This document shows, in pieces, positions 38,314 to 50,472 of a stretch of 64,000 nucleotides of DNA. The number at the start of each line of letters is the position of its first letter. Positions within the stretch are counted from its first letter, which is position 1. A program made the position numbers and the translations under genes. The stretch lies in NCBI RefSeq assembly GCF_023091155.1, contig NZ_JAHWXK010000001.1, forward strand, positions 2,728,001-2,792,000, given 5' to 3'. The notes beneath the pieces were generated by a model. That model ran no database searches. It had not been told where the DNA came from and saw only the letters and a list, made by a program, of their open reading frames with translations. The stretch comes from Microbacterium sufflavum. GTDB lineage: Bacteria > Actinomycetota > Actinomycetes > Actinomycetales > Microbacteriaceae.

Positions 38314-39489
38314 ATGCGGCACTACCTCGATCACGCGGCGACCACGCCTCTGCGCGCGGAGGCCCGCGACGCCTGGCTCGAGGCGGCGACCGTCGTGGGC
38401 AACGCCTCGTCGACGCACGTCGCCGGACAGGACGCGCGGCGCCTGCTGGAGGAGTCGAGGGAGCGGCTCGCCGCGGTGCTCCACGCCGACCCGATCGAGG
38501 TCGTGTTCACCTCGGGGGGCACGGAGTCGATCAACCTCGCCGTGCAGGGGCTCTGGCGCGCACGGGACGCGGGCACCACCGCGATCGTGCTGCCCGACGG
38601 GGAGCATCACGCCACGATGGACACCGTCGCGGCTCTCGCCGAGGAGGGCGCGGAGGTCCGCGCGGTCCCGGTGTCGCCGGAGGCGCGCATCGATGACCCC
38701 CGCTTCGCCGCCGCGCTTCCGGGTGCCGCGCTCGCGACGGCTCTGGTCGCCAACAACGAGGCCGGCACGATCAACGATGTGGCCGCCCTCGCTGCGGCCG
38801 CGGCCGACAACCGCGTGCCGTTGCACCTCGACGCGGTCGCGGCCCTGGGCCACGTGCCGCTCTCCTTCCGGGGCCTGCGCGGGTCGGCGGAGGGTCATGG
38901 CGGGCTCGTCGCGCTGAGCATCGCGGGCCACAAGGTGGGTGCTCCGGTCGGGACCGGCGCACTGCTGGTCGCCCGGTCGGCTCGTCTCGCTCCGCTGCTG
39001 CGCGGCGGTGGACAGCAGCGGGGACTCCGGGCGGGCACGCAGGACGTGGCGGGCGCGGCGGCGCTGGCCACCGCGGTCGAGCTCGCCGAGAGCGAGCGCG
39101 AGGAGGAGGCGCGGCGGCTGCGTGCTCTGCGTGACCGCCTCGTCGAGGGCGTTCGCGCGCGGGTGCCCGCCGCCGAGCTCCTGGGCGACCCGCACGTGCG
39201 GTTGCCGGGCAATGCGCAGCTGCTGTTCCCGGGGGCCGTGGGGGAGAGCCTGCTCTTCCTCCTCGACGTCGCCGGGGTATCGGTGTCCACCGGCTCGGCC
39301 TGTCAGGCGGGGGTCGCGGAGCCCTCCCACGTGGTGATGGCGATGGGCCGGTCGGAGCGAGACGCCCGCAGCGTGCTGCGCTTCTCTCTGGGGCGCACCT
39401 CCCGCGATGATGACGTGGACGCCGTGCTGTCGGTGATCGCGGACGCGTATGCGCGTGCGTCCGGCGCCGGCTCAGCTGCGCGCTCGTAG
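38314..39489 (+). CDS. Cysteine desulfurase (NifS/IscS-like)
   Basis: A 391-residue fold-type I PLP enzyme that takes sulfur from cysteine as a bound persulfide. It opens YLDHAATTPL; the PLP lysine is Lys207 (ALSIAGHKVGAPVG), and the sulfur-carrying Cys330 lies in VSTGSACQAG. It is followed nine bases later by mnmA, which needs persulfide sulfur for tRNA thiolation, so it likely feeds MnmA and perhaps Fe-S assembly. Its TAG stop forms the first three bases of the mnmA -10 box. Confidence 0.94.
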   Translation: MRHYLDHAATTPLRAEARDAWLEAATVVGNASSTHVAGQDARRLLEESRERLAAVLHADPIEVVFTSGGTESINLAVQGLWRARDAGTTAIVLPDGEHHATMDTVAALAEEGAEVRAVPVSPEARIDDPRFAAALPGAALATALVANNEAGTINDVAALAAAAADNRVPLHLDAVAALGHVPLSFRGLRGSAEGHGGLVALSIAGHKVGAPVGTGALLVARSARLAPLLRGGGQQRGLRAGTQDVAGAAALATAVELAESEREEEARRLRALRDRLVEGVRARVPAAELLGDPHVRLPGNAQLLFPGAVGESLLFLLDVAGVSVSTGSACQAGVAEPSHVVMAMGRSERDARSVLRFSLGRTSRDDDVDAVLSVIADAYARASGAGSAARS

Positions 39490-39492
39490 ACT
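39487..39492 (+). promoter_or_regulatory. Candidate -10 box of mnmA, overlapping the desulfurase stop codon
   Basis: TAGACT, GGACCC, ATG 39499. The TAG is also the stop codon of the upstream gene. Confidence 0.6.
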
Positions 39493-39498
39493 GGACCC

Positions 39499-40596
39499 AT
39501 GCGGATCCTTGCGGCGATGAGCGGCGGCGTCGACTCCGCCGTCGCCGCGGCGAGGGCGGTCGAGGCCGGGCATGACGTCGTCGGCGTGCACCTCGCCCTG
39601 TCCCGCGCGGGCGGGACGCTGCGCACGGGCAGCCGCGGCTGCTGCACGATCGAGGACGCGCTCGACGCGCGCCGCGCCGCCGACCTGCTCGGGATCCCCT
39701 TCTACGTATGGGACTTCTCGGAGCGGTTCCGTGACGACGTGATCGACGACTTCATCGCCGAGTACCGCGCCGGGCGCACCCCGAACCCCTGTATGCGCTG
39801 CAACGAGAAGATCAAGTTCGCCGCGCTCCTGGAACGGGCGATCGAGCTGGGCTTCGACGCCGTCTGCACGGGGCACTACGCCACCCTGATCGAGGGGCCG
39901 GACGGCCGGGAGCTGCACCGGGCATCCGACAACGCCAAGGACCAGTCGTACGTGCTCGGCGTGCTCACCGCCGAGCAGCTCGCGCACACCTACTTCCCGC
40001 TCGGCACGACGCCCTCCAAAGCGGTCGTGCGCGCTGAGGCGGCAGCCAGGGGCCTGACCGTCGCCCAGAAGCCCGACAGCCACGACATCTGCTTCATCCC
40101 GGACGGCGACACGCGCGGGTGGCTGGCGGAGAAGGTCGGTGCGGAGACCGGGGAGATCGTCGACCGCAGCGGCGCGGTGGTCGGCGAGCACGAGGGCGCG
40201 CATGCCTTCACGGTGGGGCAGCGGCGAGGGCTCAAGCTCGGGGTGCCGGCCGCGGACGGCAAGCCCCGGTTCGTGCTGGAGGTCCGGCCGGTGTCCAACA
40301 CCGTGGTCGTCGGGCCGAAGGAGGCGCTCGCGATCGCCGAGATCGCGGGGGAGCGGTTCAGCTGGGCCGGCGCGGCGCCCGTGGAGTCGTCCTTCGCATG
40401 CGACGTGCAGATCCGCGCGCACGCCGACCCCGTTCCCGCCACGGCCACCGTGACCGCGGACGGCGTCCGTGTGGCTCCGGAGGTTCCGCTCGACGGCGTC
40501 GCACCGGGGCAGACCGCGGTGTTGTACGTCGGCACGCGCGTGCTGGGCCAGTTCACGATCGACACCACGGTCTCGGCGGTTCCGGTCGGCGTCTGA
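39499..40596 (+). CDS. mnmA: tRNA-specific 2-thiouridylase
   Basis: A 365-residue PP-loop enzyme that makes s2U34 in tRNA for Lys, Glu and Gln. The PP-loop SGGVDS is at residues 8-13; catalytic Cys98 (TPNPCMRCN) and Cys198 (HDICFIPDG) form the persulfide-relay pair; [12 protein letters not shown] follows near residue 240. Full length. It lies directly after the desulfurase that can supply its sulfur. Confidence 0.96.
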   Translation: MRILAAMSGGVDSAVAAARAVEAGHDVVGVHLALSRAGGTLRTGSRGCCTIEDALDARRAADLLGIPFYVWDFSERFRDDVIDDFIAEYRAGRTPNPCMRCNEKIKFAALLERAIELGFDAVCTGHYATLIEGPDGRELHRASDNAKDQSYVLGVLTAEQLAHTYFPLGTTPSKAVVRAEAAARGLTVAQKPDSHDICFIPDGDTRGWLAEKVGAETGEIVDRSGAVVGEHEGAHAFTVGQRRGLKLGVPAADGKPRFVLEVRPVSNTVVVGPKEALAIAEIAGERFSWAGAAPVESSFACDVQIRAHADPVPATATVTADGVRVAPEVPLDGVAPGQTAVLYVGTRVLGQFTIDTTVSAVPVGV

Positions 40597-40622
40597 TCCC
40601 GGCGGATGTCGGCGGCCGCTCC

Positions 40623-42950
<2,328 letters not shown>

Positions 42951-42965
42951 ACGGGTGCCCGCGGG

Positions 42966-43427
42966 TCAGGTGTCCGTGGGAGGCAGGAACTGCAGCAGCC
43001 GAGGGGAGTCGGCGAAGCCGAGCCCGCGGTACAGCGTCACGGCCTCCTCGCTCGAATGCACGGTGACGCGTCCTGCGCCGAGGGACACCGCGTGAGCGCA
43101 CGCCGCCGCGACCAGTGCTCGCCCGGTCCCGCGCCCGCGGTGCTCCGGCAGCACGAACACGCTCTGCACGTCGGCCGAGACCCGGTCCGCGGCCCCGGGG
43201 CGCGGCACCCGGGGGAGCATCGCGACCCAGGCGACCCCGACGGGGTCGCCTGGGTCCGCCCTCGCTACGAACGCCGAGTGCGTGTCCTCGTGGAGGCTCC
43301 ACCAGGCGGCGAGTTCCGCCGTGAACTCGTCGAACGACCGTCCCGCCGTCAGCTCGTCTGGCACGTCCTGCCACTTGAGCAGCGCGAGCCCCGCGACGTC
43401 TCCGCGGTCCGCACGGTCGATACGCAC
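42966..43427 (-). CDS. GNAT-family N-acetyltransferase
   Basis: A 153-residue GNAT protein. The acetyl-CoA binding motif A is VQSVFVLPEHRGRGTGRALVAAA at residues ~89-111, followed by VTVHSSEEAVTLYRGLGF, typical of the C-terminal half. The substrate is unknown. The GTG start lies two bases after the DEAD-helicase stop, so it is co-transcribed with the helicase. Confidence 0.88.
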   Translation of the reverse strand: MRIDRADRGDVAGLALLKWQDVPDELTAGRSFDEFTAELAAWWSLHEDTHSAFVARADPGDPVGVAWVAMLPRVPRPGAADRVSADVQSVFVLPEHRGRGTGRALVAAACAHAVSLGAGRVTVHSSEEAVTLYRGLGFADSPRLLQFLPPTDT

Positions 43428-43429
43428 GA

Positions 43430-45283
43430 TCAGCTCTTGTGACGGGGCTTCCGGAACGGCTTGTCCTCGCGGGGACCGCGGGGTCCGCGATCGTCACGGT
43501 CATGGCGGTCACCGCGGTAGCCGCGGCCCGCGCCGTCGTCGTTCCCGCGGTCGCGCGCAGCTCCCCGGCGTGCCCCGGGGCCACGGTCGGGCGCGATCTC
43601 GATCAGCCGCCCGGAGATGCGGGTGTCGCGGAGCTTCTCGAGGACGGCGGGGTCGAGGTTGGCCGGCAGTTCGACGATCGAGAAGTCGGGGCGGATGTTG
43701 ATGGCGCCGAAGTCGTCGCGACCGAGGCCGCCCTCGTTCGCGAGCGCGCCGACGATCTGCCGCGGCTCCACGCGGTGCCGTCGTCCGACCTCGATGCGGT
43801 ACGCCGCATAGTCGCCACGGCCCCGGCGTTCCCTGGGCTCACGCGTCTCCCGTGCGTCCCGCGGTGCGCGCTCACGCGGCGGACGGTTGTCGGCGGCCAC
43901 GGCTCTGGCGAGCGGGTCGTCCGCGGGGTCGAGGAGGAGCGGTCGCTCACCCTGCGCGACCACGGCGAGAGCCGCGGCGACATCGCTCTCCGGCACGTCG
44001 TGGTGGCGCACATAGTGGGCGATGATGTCGCGGAACGCGTCGATGCGGGCGGTCTCGGACAGCGCGGTCGTGATGGCGTCGTCGAAGCGCGCGAGGCGCG
44101 TGGTGTTGACGTCCTCCGTGGTCGGCAGCTGCATCTGCGTCGGCGTCTGACGCGTGGCCTTCTCGATGTGCTTGAGCAGGTAGCGCTCGCGCGGGGTGAT
44201 GAAGCTGATCGCGTCGCCGGTCCGCCCGGCGCGCCCGGTCCGGCCGATGCGGTGCACGTACGACTCGGTGTCGGTGGGGATGTCGAAGTTGATGACGTGG
44301 CTGATGCGCTCCACGTCGAGACCGCGCGCGGCGACGTCGGTCGCGACCAGGATGTCGAGCTTGCCGTCCTTGAGCTGGTTGACACTGCGCTCGCGCTGCA
44401 CCTGGGGCACGTCGCCGTTGATCGCGGCGGCGGAGTAGCCGCGAGCGCGGAGCTTCTCCGCGAGCGTCTCGGTCTCGTTCTTGGTGCGGACGAAGACGAT
44501 CATCCCGTCGAAGTTCTCCACCTCGAGGATGCGCGTGAGGGCGTCCACCTTCTGCGCGTACGACACCACGAGGTACCGCTGGGTGATGTTCGTGTTGGTC
44601 GCGGTCTTGGACTTGACCGTGATCTCCTCGGGGTCGCGGAGGTACTGCTGCGCGAGGCGTCGGATCTGGGCGGGCATCGTGGCGGAGAACAGCGCGACCT
44701 GCTTCTCCTCCGGCGTCTGGGCGAGGATCTGCTCGACATCCTCCGCGAAGCCCATCTTCAGCATCTCGTCCGCCTCGTCGAGCACCAGGTACTGCAGCTC
44801 CGAGAGGTCGAGCGTGCCCTTGGCGAGGTGGTCCATGATGCGACCGGGGGTTCCGACGACCACGTGCACACCGCGGCGCAGCGCCGACAGCTGCACGCCG
44901 TACCCCTGACCGCCGTACACGGGCAGCACGTGAACGCCCTTCATGCGTGAGGCGTACGACTCGAACGCCTCGCACACCTGCAGCGCGAGCTCGCGCGTGG
45001 GGGCGAGCACGAGGGCCTGCGGGGTCTTCTGTGCGGTGTCGAGGCGCTCCAGCACGGGGAGCGCGAAGGCCGCGGTCTTGCCGGTGCCGGTCTGCGCCAT
45101 GCCCACCACGTCGCGGCCCGACAGCAGGGTCGGGATCGTCGCGGCCTGGATCGGGGAGGGGGTCTCGTAGCCGAGGTCTCGGATGGCCTTGAGGACGGGC
45201 CCGGTGATGCCGAGCTCCTCGAATCCGGGGGTTGCGGGGGACTCGTCGGGGGCGTCGGTGGGCACTGCGTCTTCAGGGGTCAC
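43430..45283 (-). CDS. DEAD-box RNA helicase (DeaD/CsdA-like)
   Basis: A 617-residue helicase. The Q motif is near residues 21-45, Walker A AQTGTGKT at 63-70, DEAD at 169-172, SAT at 200-202 and HRIGRTGRAGR near 355. A DbpA/CsdA-type RNA-binding domain lies at ~490-560, followed by an Arg/Gly/Asp-rich tail. It probably unwinds rRNA or mRNA structures, as in ribosome assembly or the cold response. The frame is open 210 bases further upstream, but GTG 45283 (VTPEDAVPTD) is supported by a TACCCT box six bases away and by the end of codon-like sequence. Confidence 0.93.
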   Translation of the reverse strand: MTPEDAVPTDAPDESPATPGFEELGITGPVLKAIRDLGYETPSPIQAATIPTLLSGRDVVGMAQTGTGKTAAFALPVLERLDTAQKTPQALVLAPTRELALQVCEAFESYASRMKGVHVLPVYGGQGYGVQLSALRRGVHVVVGTPGRIMDHLAKGTLDLSELQYLVLDEADEMLKMGFAEDVEQILAQTPEEKQVALFSATMPAQIRRLAQQYLRDPEEITVKSKTATNTNITQRYLVVSYAQKVDALTRILEVENFDGMIVFVRTKNETETLAEKLRARGYSAAAINGDVPQVQRERSVNQLKDGKLDILVATDVAARGLDVERISHVINFDIPTDTESYVHRIGRTGRAGRTGDAISFITPRERYLLKHIEKATRQTPTQMQLPTTEDVNTTRLARFDDAITTALSETARIDAFRDIIAHYVRHHDVPESDVAAALAVVAQGERPLLLDPADDPLARAVAADNRPPRERAPRDARETREPRERRGRGDYAAYRIEVGRRHRVEPRQIVGALANEGGLGRDDFGAINIRPDFSIVELPANLDPAVLEKLRDTRISGRLIEIAPDRGPGARRGAARDRGNDDGAGRGYRGDRHDRDDRGPRGPREDKPFRKPRHKS

Positions 45284-45289
45284 TTCCCA

Positions 45290-45295
45290 AGGGTA
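45290..45295 (-). promoter_or_regulatory. Candidate -10 box of the DEAD helicase gene (leaderless)
   Basis: TACCCT on the minus strand, six bases before GTG 45283, in the 46-bp spacer after fadD. Confidence 0.55.
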
Positions 45296-45329
45296 GCGCG
45301 CGCCGGCCGCCACCACCTGTGCAGACGGC

Positions 45330-47030
45330 TCAGGCGCCGGTGGTGAGCGCGAGCAGCTTCTCCTTGACCTGGCGGCGCAGGACCTTGCCGATGAGCGACT
45401 TCGGCAGCTCGTCGACCACGAACACGCGGCGCGGCACCTTGTACGGGGTGAGGATGCTGCGGGCGTACGCGCGGATCGCTTCGACGTCGACATCGGCGCC
45501 TCCGTCGACGACGATCGCGGCGACGACCTCCTCGCCCGAGTGCTCGCTGGGCAGTCCGACGACGGCGGCGTCCACGACCGACGGGTGCTGCCGCAGCGCG
45601 TTCTCGACCTCGGTGGGGGCGACGTTGAAGCCGCCGGTGATGATCAGCTCCTTGATGCGGTCGACGATGCGGACGAAGCCGGCCTCGTCGATCGTGACGA
45701 TGTCTCCCGTGCGGTACCAGCCGTCGACGAACACGGCGTCGGTCTCCTCCGGCTTGCCGTAGTAGCCGGAGAACACCTGCGGGCCGCGGACGACGAGCTC
45801 GCCCGCCGACCCCGCCGGTACGTCCTGCGTCGGGTCCTCGGGGTCGACCACGCGGCACTCCGTTCCGGGGAGGGGGAGGCCGACGGTGCCCGGCACGCGG
45901 TTGTCGGCCACGGGGTTCGCCATCAGCACGGGCGAGCACTCGCTCAGCCCGTAGCCCTCGACGAGGTACCCGTGGGTCGCGGCCTCGAAGGGGACGACCA
46001 GCTCGTGCGGCAGGGCCATCGCCCCGGAGATCGCGACCTCGATGCCGTCCAGGGAGACGCCCTTCGCCTGCGCGGCCGCGAGCAGCCGGTCGGCGATCGG
46101 GGGCACGAGCGGGAGGAAGGTCGCGGGGTGCTTCTTGACGACATCGAGCACGAGGTCGGGGTCGAACTTGGGGAACAGCACGAGCCGCGCCCCCATCGAC
46201 ATCGCGAACGTGAGGCACAGCGTCAGCCCGTAGGCGTGGAACATCGGCAGCACGGCGTACACCACGCAGCCCTTGCCGCGCTGGATCGATGGCACCCATG
46301 CCTGCGCCTGCGCCGCGTTCGCCAGCAGGTTGCGGTGCGTCAGCGCGGCGCCCTTCGGAGTTCCGGTGGTGCCCGAGGTGTACTGGATGATCGCGAGGTC
46401 GTCCGTGTTCGGTCTCGGATGCGACGCCGGAAGCGGGTCGGAGGCCACGAGCGAGTCCCACACCACGGTTCCGCGCACGCGCTCGGTCAGCGCTGCCCTG
46501 GACTCGCGCGCCTTCGCGACGGGCAGCCGCAGAGCGAAGCGGGTGAGGGCGGGCATCGCGCGCGTCACGTCGACGGAGACGAGGTTCGTCACGGCGAGGT
46601 CGGCGGGGAAGTCCTGCACGGTGGCGACGACCTTGTTCCACACGATCGCGTGCTTGGCACCGTGATCCTCGAACTGCTTCCGCAGCTCGCGCGGCGTGTA
46701 GAGCGGGTTGTGCTCGACGACGACGGCGCCCAGACGCAGCACGGCGTAGAAGGCGATGATGTGCTGTGGGCAGTTCGGCAGCACGATCGCGACCGGGTCG
46801 CCCGCACGCACGCCGAGGTCGCGGAGTCCGGTGGCGGCCCGGTCGATCGCGTCTTGCAGTCGGGCGTACGTGGTCTCACGGCCGAAGAACTGCAGCGCGG
46901 GAGCGTCGGGGTAGTCGCGGGCGGACGCGGCGACGATGTCGACGAGGGAACCGGTGACGGGGGCGAGATCCTCGGGGACGCCGTCGGCGTAGCTGGCGAT
47001 CCACGGGCGAGGAGGCTGGAACGTGCTCAC
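45330..47030 (-). CDS. fadD: Long-chain fatty-acid-CoA ligase (AMP-binding)
   Basis: A 566-residue ANL-superfamily enzyme that activates fatty acids through acyl-AMP to acyl-CoA. The AMP-binding P-loop YTSGTTGTPKG is at 217-227; VEGYGLSECSPVL, GWYRTGDIVTIDE and the hinge DRIKELIITGGFNV mark the later core motifs, and a C-terminal SLIGKVLRR lysine completes the site. Chain-length preference is not readable. The GTG start is preceded by TAAGCT at six bases, and the gene is divergent from gatC. Confidence 0.92.
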   Translation of the reverse strand: MSTFQPPRPWIASYADGVPEDLAPVTGSLVDIVAASARDYPDAPALQFFGRETTYARLQDAIDRAATGLRDLGVRAGDPVAIVLPNCPQHIIAFYAVLRLGAVVVEHNPLYTPRELRKQFEDHGAKHAIVWNKVVATVQDFPADLAVTNLVSVDVTRAMPALTRFALRLPVAKARESRAALTERVRGTVVWDSLVASDPLPASHPRPNTDDLAIIQYTSGTTGTPKGAALTHRNLLANAAQAQAWVPSIQRGKGCVVYAVLPMFHAYGLTLCLTFAMSMGARLVLFPKFDPDLVLDVVKKHPATFLPLVPPIADRLLAAAQAKGVSLDGIEVAISGAMALPHELVVPFEAATHGYLVEGYGLSECSPVLMANPVADNRVPGTVGLPLPGTECRVVDPEDPTQDVPAGSAGELVVRGPQVFSGYYGKPEETDAVFVDGWYRTGDIVTIDEAGFVRIVDRIKELIITGGFNVAPTEVENALRQHPSVVDAAVVGLPSEHSGEEVVAAIVVDGGADVDVEAIRAYARSILTPYKVPRRVFVVDELPKSLIGKVLRRQVKEKLLALTTGA

Positions 47031-47036
47031 GCGCCC

Positions 47037-47042
47037 AGCTTA
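47037..47042 (-). promoter_or_regulatory. Candidate -10 box of fadD (leaderless)
   Basis: TAAGCT on the minus strand, GGGCGC spacer, GTG 47030. Confidence 0.55.
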
Positions 47043-47082
47043 TGCGCGCCGCGACGCGCCGAGCGGGCGACGGCACCCCAAC

Positions 47083-47088
47083 TAGACT
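47083..47088 (+). promoter_or_regulatory. Candidate -10 box of gatCAB (leaderless)
   Basis: TAGACT, GGGGTC, GTG 47095. With the fadD hexamer it places two outward leaderless promoters 40 bases apart in one 64-bp spacer. Confidence 0.6.
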
Positions 47089-47094
47089 GGGGTC

Positions 47095-47394
47095 GTGTCT
47101 GAAATCACCCCTGATCTTGTGCGCCATCTCGGCGTGCTCGCGCGCATCCAGCTGAACGACGACGAGGTGACGCGGCTCACGGGCCAGCTCGACGCCATCG
47201 TCGACAACATCGCCAAGGTGTCGGAGGTGGCCACGGCCGACGTCGCCGCCACGAGCCACCCGATCCCCTTGAGCAACGTCTTCCGTCCAGACGTCGTCGG
47301 GCAGACGCTCACGCACGAGCAGGTGCTGCAGAACGCCCCCGACGCCGCCGACGGCCGCTTCCGGGTGACCGCGATCCTGGGAGAAGAGCAGTGA
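47095..47394 (+). CDS. gatC: Asp/Glu-tRNA amidotransferase subunit C
   Basis: A 99-residue GatC that wraps around and stabilises GatA. Recognised by [22 protein letters not shown], the central [19 protein letters not shown], and the C-terminal [24 protein letters not shown] start. It overlaps gatA by four bases. Confidence 0.95.
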   Translation: MSEITPDLVRHLGVLARIQLNDDEVTRLTGQLDAIVDNIAKVSEVATADVAATSHPIPLSNVFRPDVVGQTLTHEQVLQNAPDAADGRFRVTAILGEEQ

Positions 47395-48908
47395 GCGACA
47401 TCATCCGGCTGACCGCGGCGGAACTCGCCGACAAGCTCGCGGCGCGTGAGGTCTCCAGCGTCGAGGCCACCCAGGCGCACCTGGACCGTATCGCCGCGGT
47501 CGACGGCGACGTGCACGCGTTCCTCCACATCAACGAGCACGCGCTCGACGCGGCCGCTGCCGTCGACGCACGCCGTGCGGCAGGGGAGGAGCTCGGCCCG
47601 ATCGCGGGGGTCCCGCTCGCCATCAAGGATGTCCTGGTCACCACCGACCAGCCGACCACCAGCGGCTCGCGCATCCTCGAGGGCTACCGGTCGCCGTACG
47701 ACGCGACCGTCGTCGCCCGCTCGCGCGCGGCCGGTCTCATCCCGCTCGGCAAGACGAACATGGACGAGTTCGCCATGGGCTCGTCGACGGAGCACTCCGC
47801 GTACGGCCCGACGCGGAACCCGTGGGATCTCGACCGGATCCCCGGTGGATCCGGCGGCGGTTCGGCCGCCGCCGTGGCCGCGTTCGAGGCCCCGCTCGCG
47901 CTCGGCTCGGACACGGGCGGCTCGATCCGTCAGCCTGCTCACGTGACCGGCACGGTCGGGGTGAAGCCCACGTACGGCGGAGTCAGCCGCTACGGCGCGA
48001 TCGCCCTCGCGTCGAGCCTCGACCAGGTCGGCCCGGTCACCCGCACGGTGCTCGACGCCGGTCTGCTGCACGATGCGATCGGCGGCCACGACCCGAAGGA
48101 CTCGACGTCGCTCGACGAGCGGTGGCCGTCGTTCGCCGCTGCAGCGCGTGAAGGTGCGAGCGGGGACGGCCTCAGAGGTCTCCGCGTCGGTGTCATCCGC
48201 GAGCTTCCCGACAGCGGCTTCCAGCCGGGGGTCGCCGCGTCGTTCCGCAGCGCCCTCGCGCTCCTGGAGGCTCAGGGCGCCGAGATCGTCGAGATCGATG
48301 CGCCGCACTTCGAGTACGGCGTCGCCGCGTACTACCTGATCCTCCCGGCGGAGGCGTCCAGCAACCTGGCGAAGTTCGACTCGGTCCGCTTCGGTCTGCG
48401 CGTGACGCCGGAGGGCAACCCCACGGTCGAGGACGTCATGTCCGCCACGCGCGACGCCGGATTCGGCGACGAGGTGAAGCGACGCATCATCCTCGGCACC
48501 TACGCGCTGTCCGCGGGCTACTACGACGCGTACTACGGCAGCGCCCAGAAGGTCCGCACGCTCATCCAGCAGGACTTCGCCGCCGCCTTCGGCCAGGTCG
48601 ACGTGATCGCCACGCCTTCGGCGCCGACTACGGCGTTCAAGCTGGGCGAGAAGATCGACGATCCGCTGCAGATGTATCTCAACGACATCACCACGATCCC
48701 CGCGAACCTCGCGGGTGTGCCCGGCATCTCGATCCCGAGCGGCCTGTCCGACGACGACGGCCTGCCCGTGGGCATCCAGTTCCTGGCTCCGGCCAGGGAG
48801 GATGCCCGTCTCTACCGCGTGGGAGCGGCGCTGGAGACACTCCTCGTCGACTCGTGGGGGGCGCCGCTCCTCACCCGCGCACCGCAGCTCGCAGGAGGGA
48901 ACCGCTGA
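47391..48908 (+). CDS. gatA: Asp/Glu-tRNA amidotransferase subunit A
   Basis: A 505-residue amidase-signature protein that releases ammonia from glutamine for GatB. The Ser-cis-Ser-Lys triad is visible as Lys79 (PLAIKDV), Ser154 ([10 protein letters not shown]) and Ser178 ([11 protein letters not shown]), the same numbering I recall for S. aureus GatA. The GTG start overlaps gatC; the stop overlaps the gatB ATG by one base. Confidence 0.97.
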   Translation: MSDIIRLTAAELADKLAAREVSSVEATQAHLDRIAAVDGDVHAFLHINEHALDAAAAVDARRAAGEELGPIAGVPLAIKDVLVTTDQPTTSGSRILEGYRSPYDATVVARSRAAGLIPLGKTNMDEFAMGSSTEHSAYGPTRNPWDLDRIPGGSGGGSAAAVAAFEAPLALGSDTGGSIRQPAHVTGTVGVKPTYGGVSRYGAIALASSLDQVGPVTRTVLDAGLLHDAIGGHDPKDSTSLDERWPSFAAAAREGASGDGLRGLRVGVIRELPDSGFQPGVAASFRSALALLEAQGAEIVEIDAPHFEYGVAAYYLILPAEASSNLAKFDSVRFGLRVTPEGNPTVEDVMSATRDAGFGDEVKRRIILGTYALSAGYYDAYYGSAQKVRTLIQQDFAAAFGQVDVIATPSAPTTAFKLGEKIDDPLQMYLNDITTIPANLAGVPGISIPSGLSDDDGLPVGIQFLAPAREDARLYRVGAALETLLVDSWGAPLLTRAPQLAGGNR

Positions 48909-50425
48909 TGGCCGCCGCAGCCAAGCTGATGGACTTCGACAGGGCTCTCGAGCTGTTCGAGCCTGTGCTCGGGTTCGAGGTGCACGTCGAGCTCAACACG
49001 AACACCAAGATGTTCTCCGACGCGCCGAACCCGGCGAACGAGGCGTATCACGCCGCCGAGCCCAACACGCTCATCGCCCCGGTCGACCTCGGTCTGCCCG
49101 GGTCGCTGCCGGTCGTGAACGAGACGGCCGTGCGCTCGTCGATCAGCCTCGGACTCGCACTGGGCTGCTCGATCGCGGAGTCGAGCCGGTTCGCGCGGAA
49201 GAACTACTTCTACCCCGACCTCGGCAAGAACTACCAGATCTCGCAGTACGACGAGCCGATCGCGTTCGAGGGGTCGGTCGAGGTGGAGCTCGAAGACGGC
49301 ACCATGGTGACCATCCCGATCGAGCGCGCGCACATGGAGGAGGACGCGGGCAAGCTCACCCACATGGGCGGCGCGACCGGACGCATCCAGGGCGCGGAGT
49401 ACTCGCTGGTCGACTACAACCGCGCAGGGGTGCCGCTGGTGGAGATCGTCACCAAGACGATCTTCGGCACCGAGCACCGGGCGCCGGAGGTGGCGAAGGC
49501 GTACGTGGCGGCGATCCGCGACATCGTGCGCGGTCTGGGCATCTCGGAGGCCCGGCTGGAGCGGGGCAACCTGCGCTGCGACGCCAACGTGTCGCTGCGC
49601 CCGCGGGGGCAGGAGAGGCTCGGCACGCGTACCGAGACGAAGAACGTCAACTCGATGCGCTCCGTGGAACGCGCCGTCCGGTACGAGATCCAGCGCCAGG
49701 CGCAGATCCTCGCCGACGGCGGCACGATCATCCAGGAGACCCGCCACTGGCACGAGGACACCGGCACCACCTCGCCGGGCCGTCCGAAGTCCGACGCGGA
49801 CGACTACCGGTACTTCCCCGAGCCGGACCTCCTCCCTGTGCAGCCGGCCCCGGAGCTGATCGAGGAGCTGCGCGCGGCACTGCCCGAGCAGCCCGTCGCG
49901 CGGCGCCGCCGGCTCATGGCCGAGTGGGGTTTCACGCCGCTGGAGTTCCAGGACGTCCGCAACGGCGGTCTGCTCGACGTCGTCGAGGCGACGATCGCGG
50001 CGGGCGCGACGCCGGCGACCGCGCGCAAGTGGTGGACGGGTGAGATCAGCCGCCTGGCGAACGCGCAGGAGAAGGACGCCGCGGAGCTGATCACCCCCGA
50101 GAACGTCGCGGCGTTGCAGAAGCTCGTCGACGAGGGGACCCTCACCGACAAGCTCGCCCGCCAGGTGCTCGAGGGCGTCATCGCCGGCGAGGGCACTCCG
50201 CAGCAGGTGGTCGATGCCCGGGGCCTGGCCGTGGTGTCCGACGACGGCGCGCTCGTCGCGGCGATCGATGAGGCCCTCGCCGCACAGCCCGACGTGATGG
50301 CGAAGATCCAGGACGGTAAGGTGCAGGCCGCCGGTGCGATCATCGGTGCGGTCATGAAGGCCATGAAGGGTCAGGCCGACGCCGCACGCGTGCGCGAGCT
50401 CATCCTCGAGCGCGCTGCCCAGTAG
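48908..50425 (+). CDS. gatB: Asp/Glu-tRNA amidotransferase subunit B
   Basis: A 505-residue GatB kinase subunit that phosphorylates and amidates mischarged Glu-tRNA(Gln) or Asp-tRNA(Asn). Conserved blocks are [49 protein letters not shown] and [11 protein letters not shown]; the C-terminal YqeY-type domain binds tRNA. GatCAB presence means the genome relies on indirect Gln- and/or Asn-tRNA synthesis. It ends at a strong hairpin that overlaps the dinB promoter. Confidence 0.97.
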   Translation: MAAAAKLMDFDRALELFEPVLGFEVHVELNTNTKMFSDAPNPANEAYHAAEPNTLIAPVDLGLPGSLPVVNETAVRSSISLGLALGCSIAESSRFARKNYFYPDLGKNYQISQYDEPIAFEGSVEVELEDGTMVTIPIERAHMEEDAGKLTHMGGATGRIQGAEYSLVDYNRAGVPLVEIVTKTIFGTEHRAPEVAKAYVAAIRDIVRGLGISEARLERGNLRCDANVSLRPRGQERLGTRTETKNVNSMRSVERAVRYEIQRQAQILADGGTIIQETRHWHEDTGTTSPGRPKSDADDYRYFPEPDLLPVQPAPELIEELRAALPEQPVARRRRLMAEWGFTPLEFQDVRNGGLLDVVEATIAAGATPATARKWWTGEISRLANAQEKDAAELITPENVAALQKLVDEGTLTDKLARQVLEGVIAGEGTPQQVVDARGLAVVSDDGALVAAIDEALAAQPDVMAKIQDGKVQAAGAIIGAVMKAMKGQADAARVRELILERAAQ

Positions 50426-50428
50426 CCG

Positions 50429-50464
50429 TCTCTCCCGGGCCTCGTGTCCGGGGCCCGGGAGAGA
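50429..50464 (+). terminator. gatCAB terminator overlapping the dinB promoter
   Basis: A perfect 13-bp stem (50429-50441 with 50452-50464), ten-base loop. The last four bases of the right arm lie within the GAGAAT hexamer that precedes dinB. Confidence 0.75.
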
Positions 50465-50466
50465 AT
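50461..50466 (+). promoter_or_regulatory. Candidate -10 box of dinB (leaderless)
   Basis: GAGAAT, GGACGC, ATG 50473. It is formed partly from the terminator stem of gatB. Confidence 0.4.
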
Positions 50467-50472
50467 GGACGC

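Noticed and set aside
43430..45493. A longer DEAD-helicase start 210 bases upstream
   Set aside because: The extra 70 residues are Arg/Ser-rich without family similarity, and would overlap the end of fadD; the leaderless GTG at 45283 is better supported.
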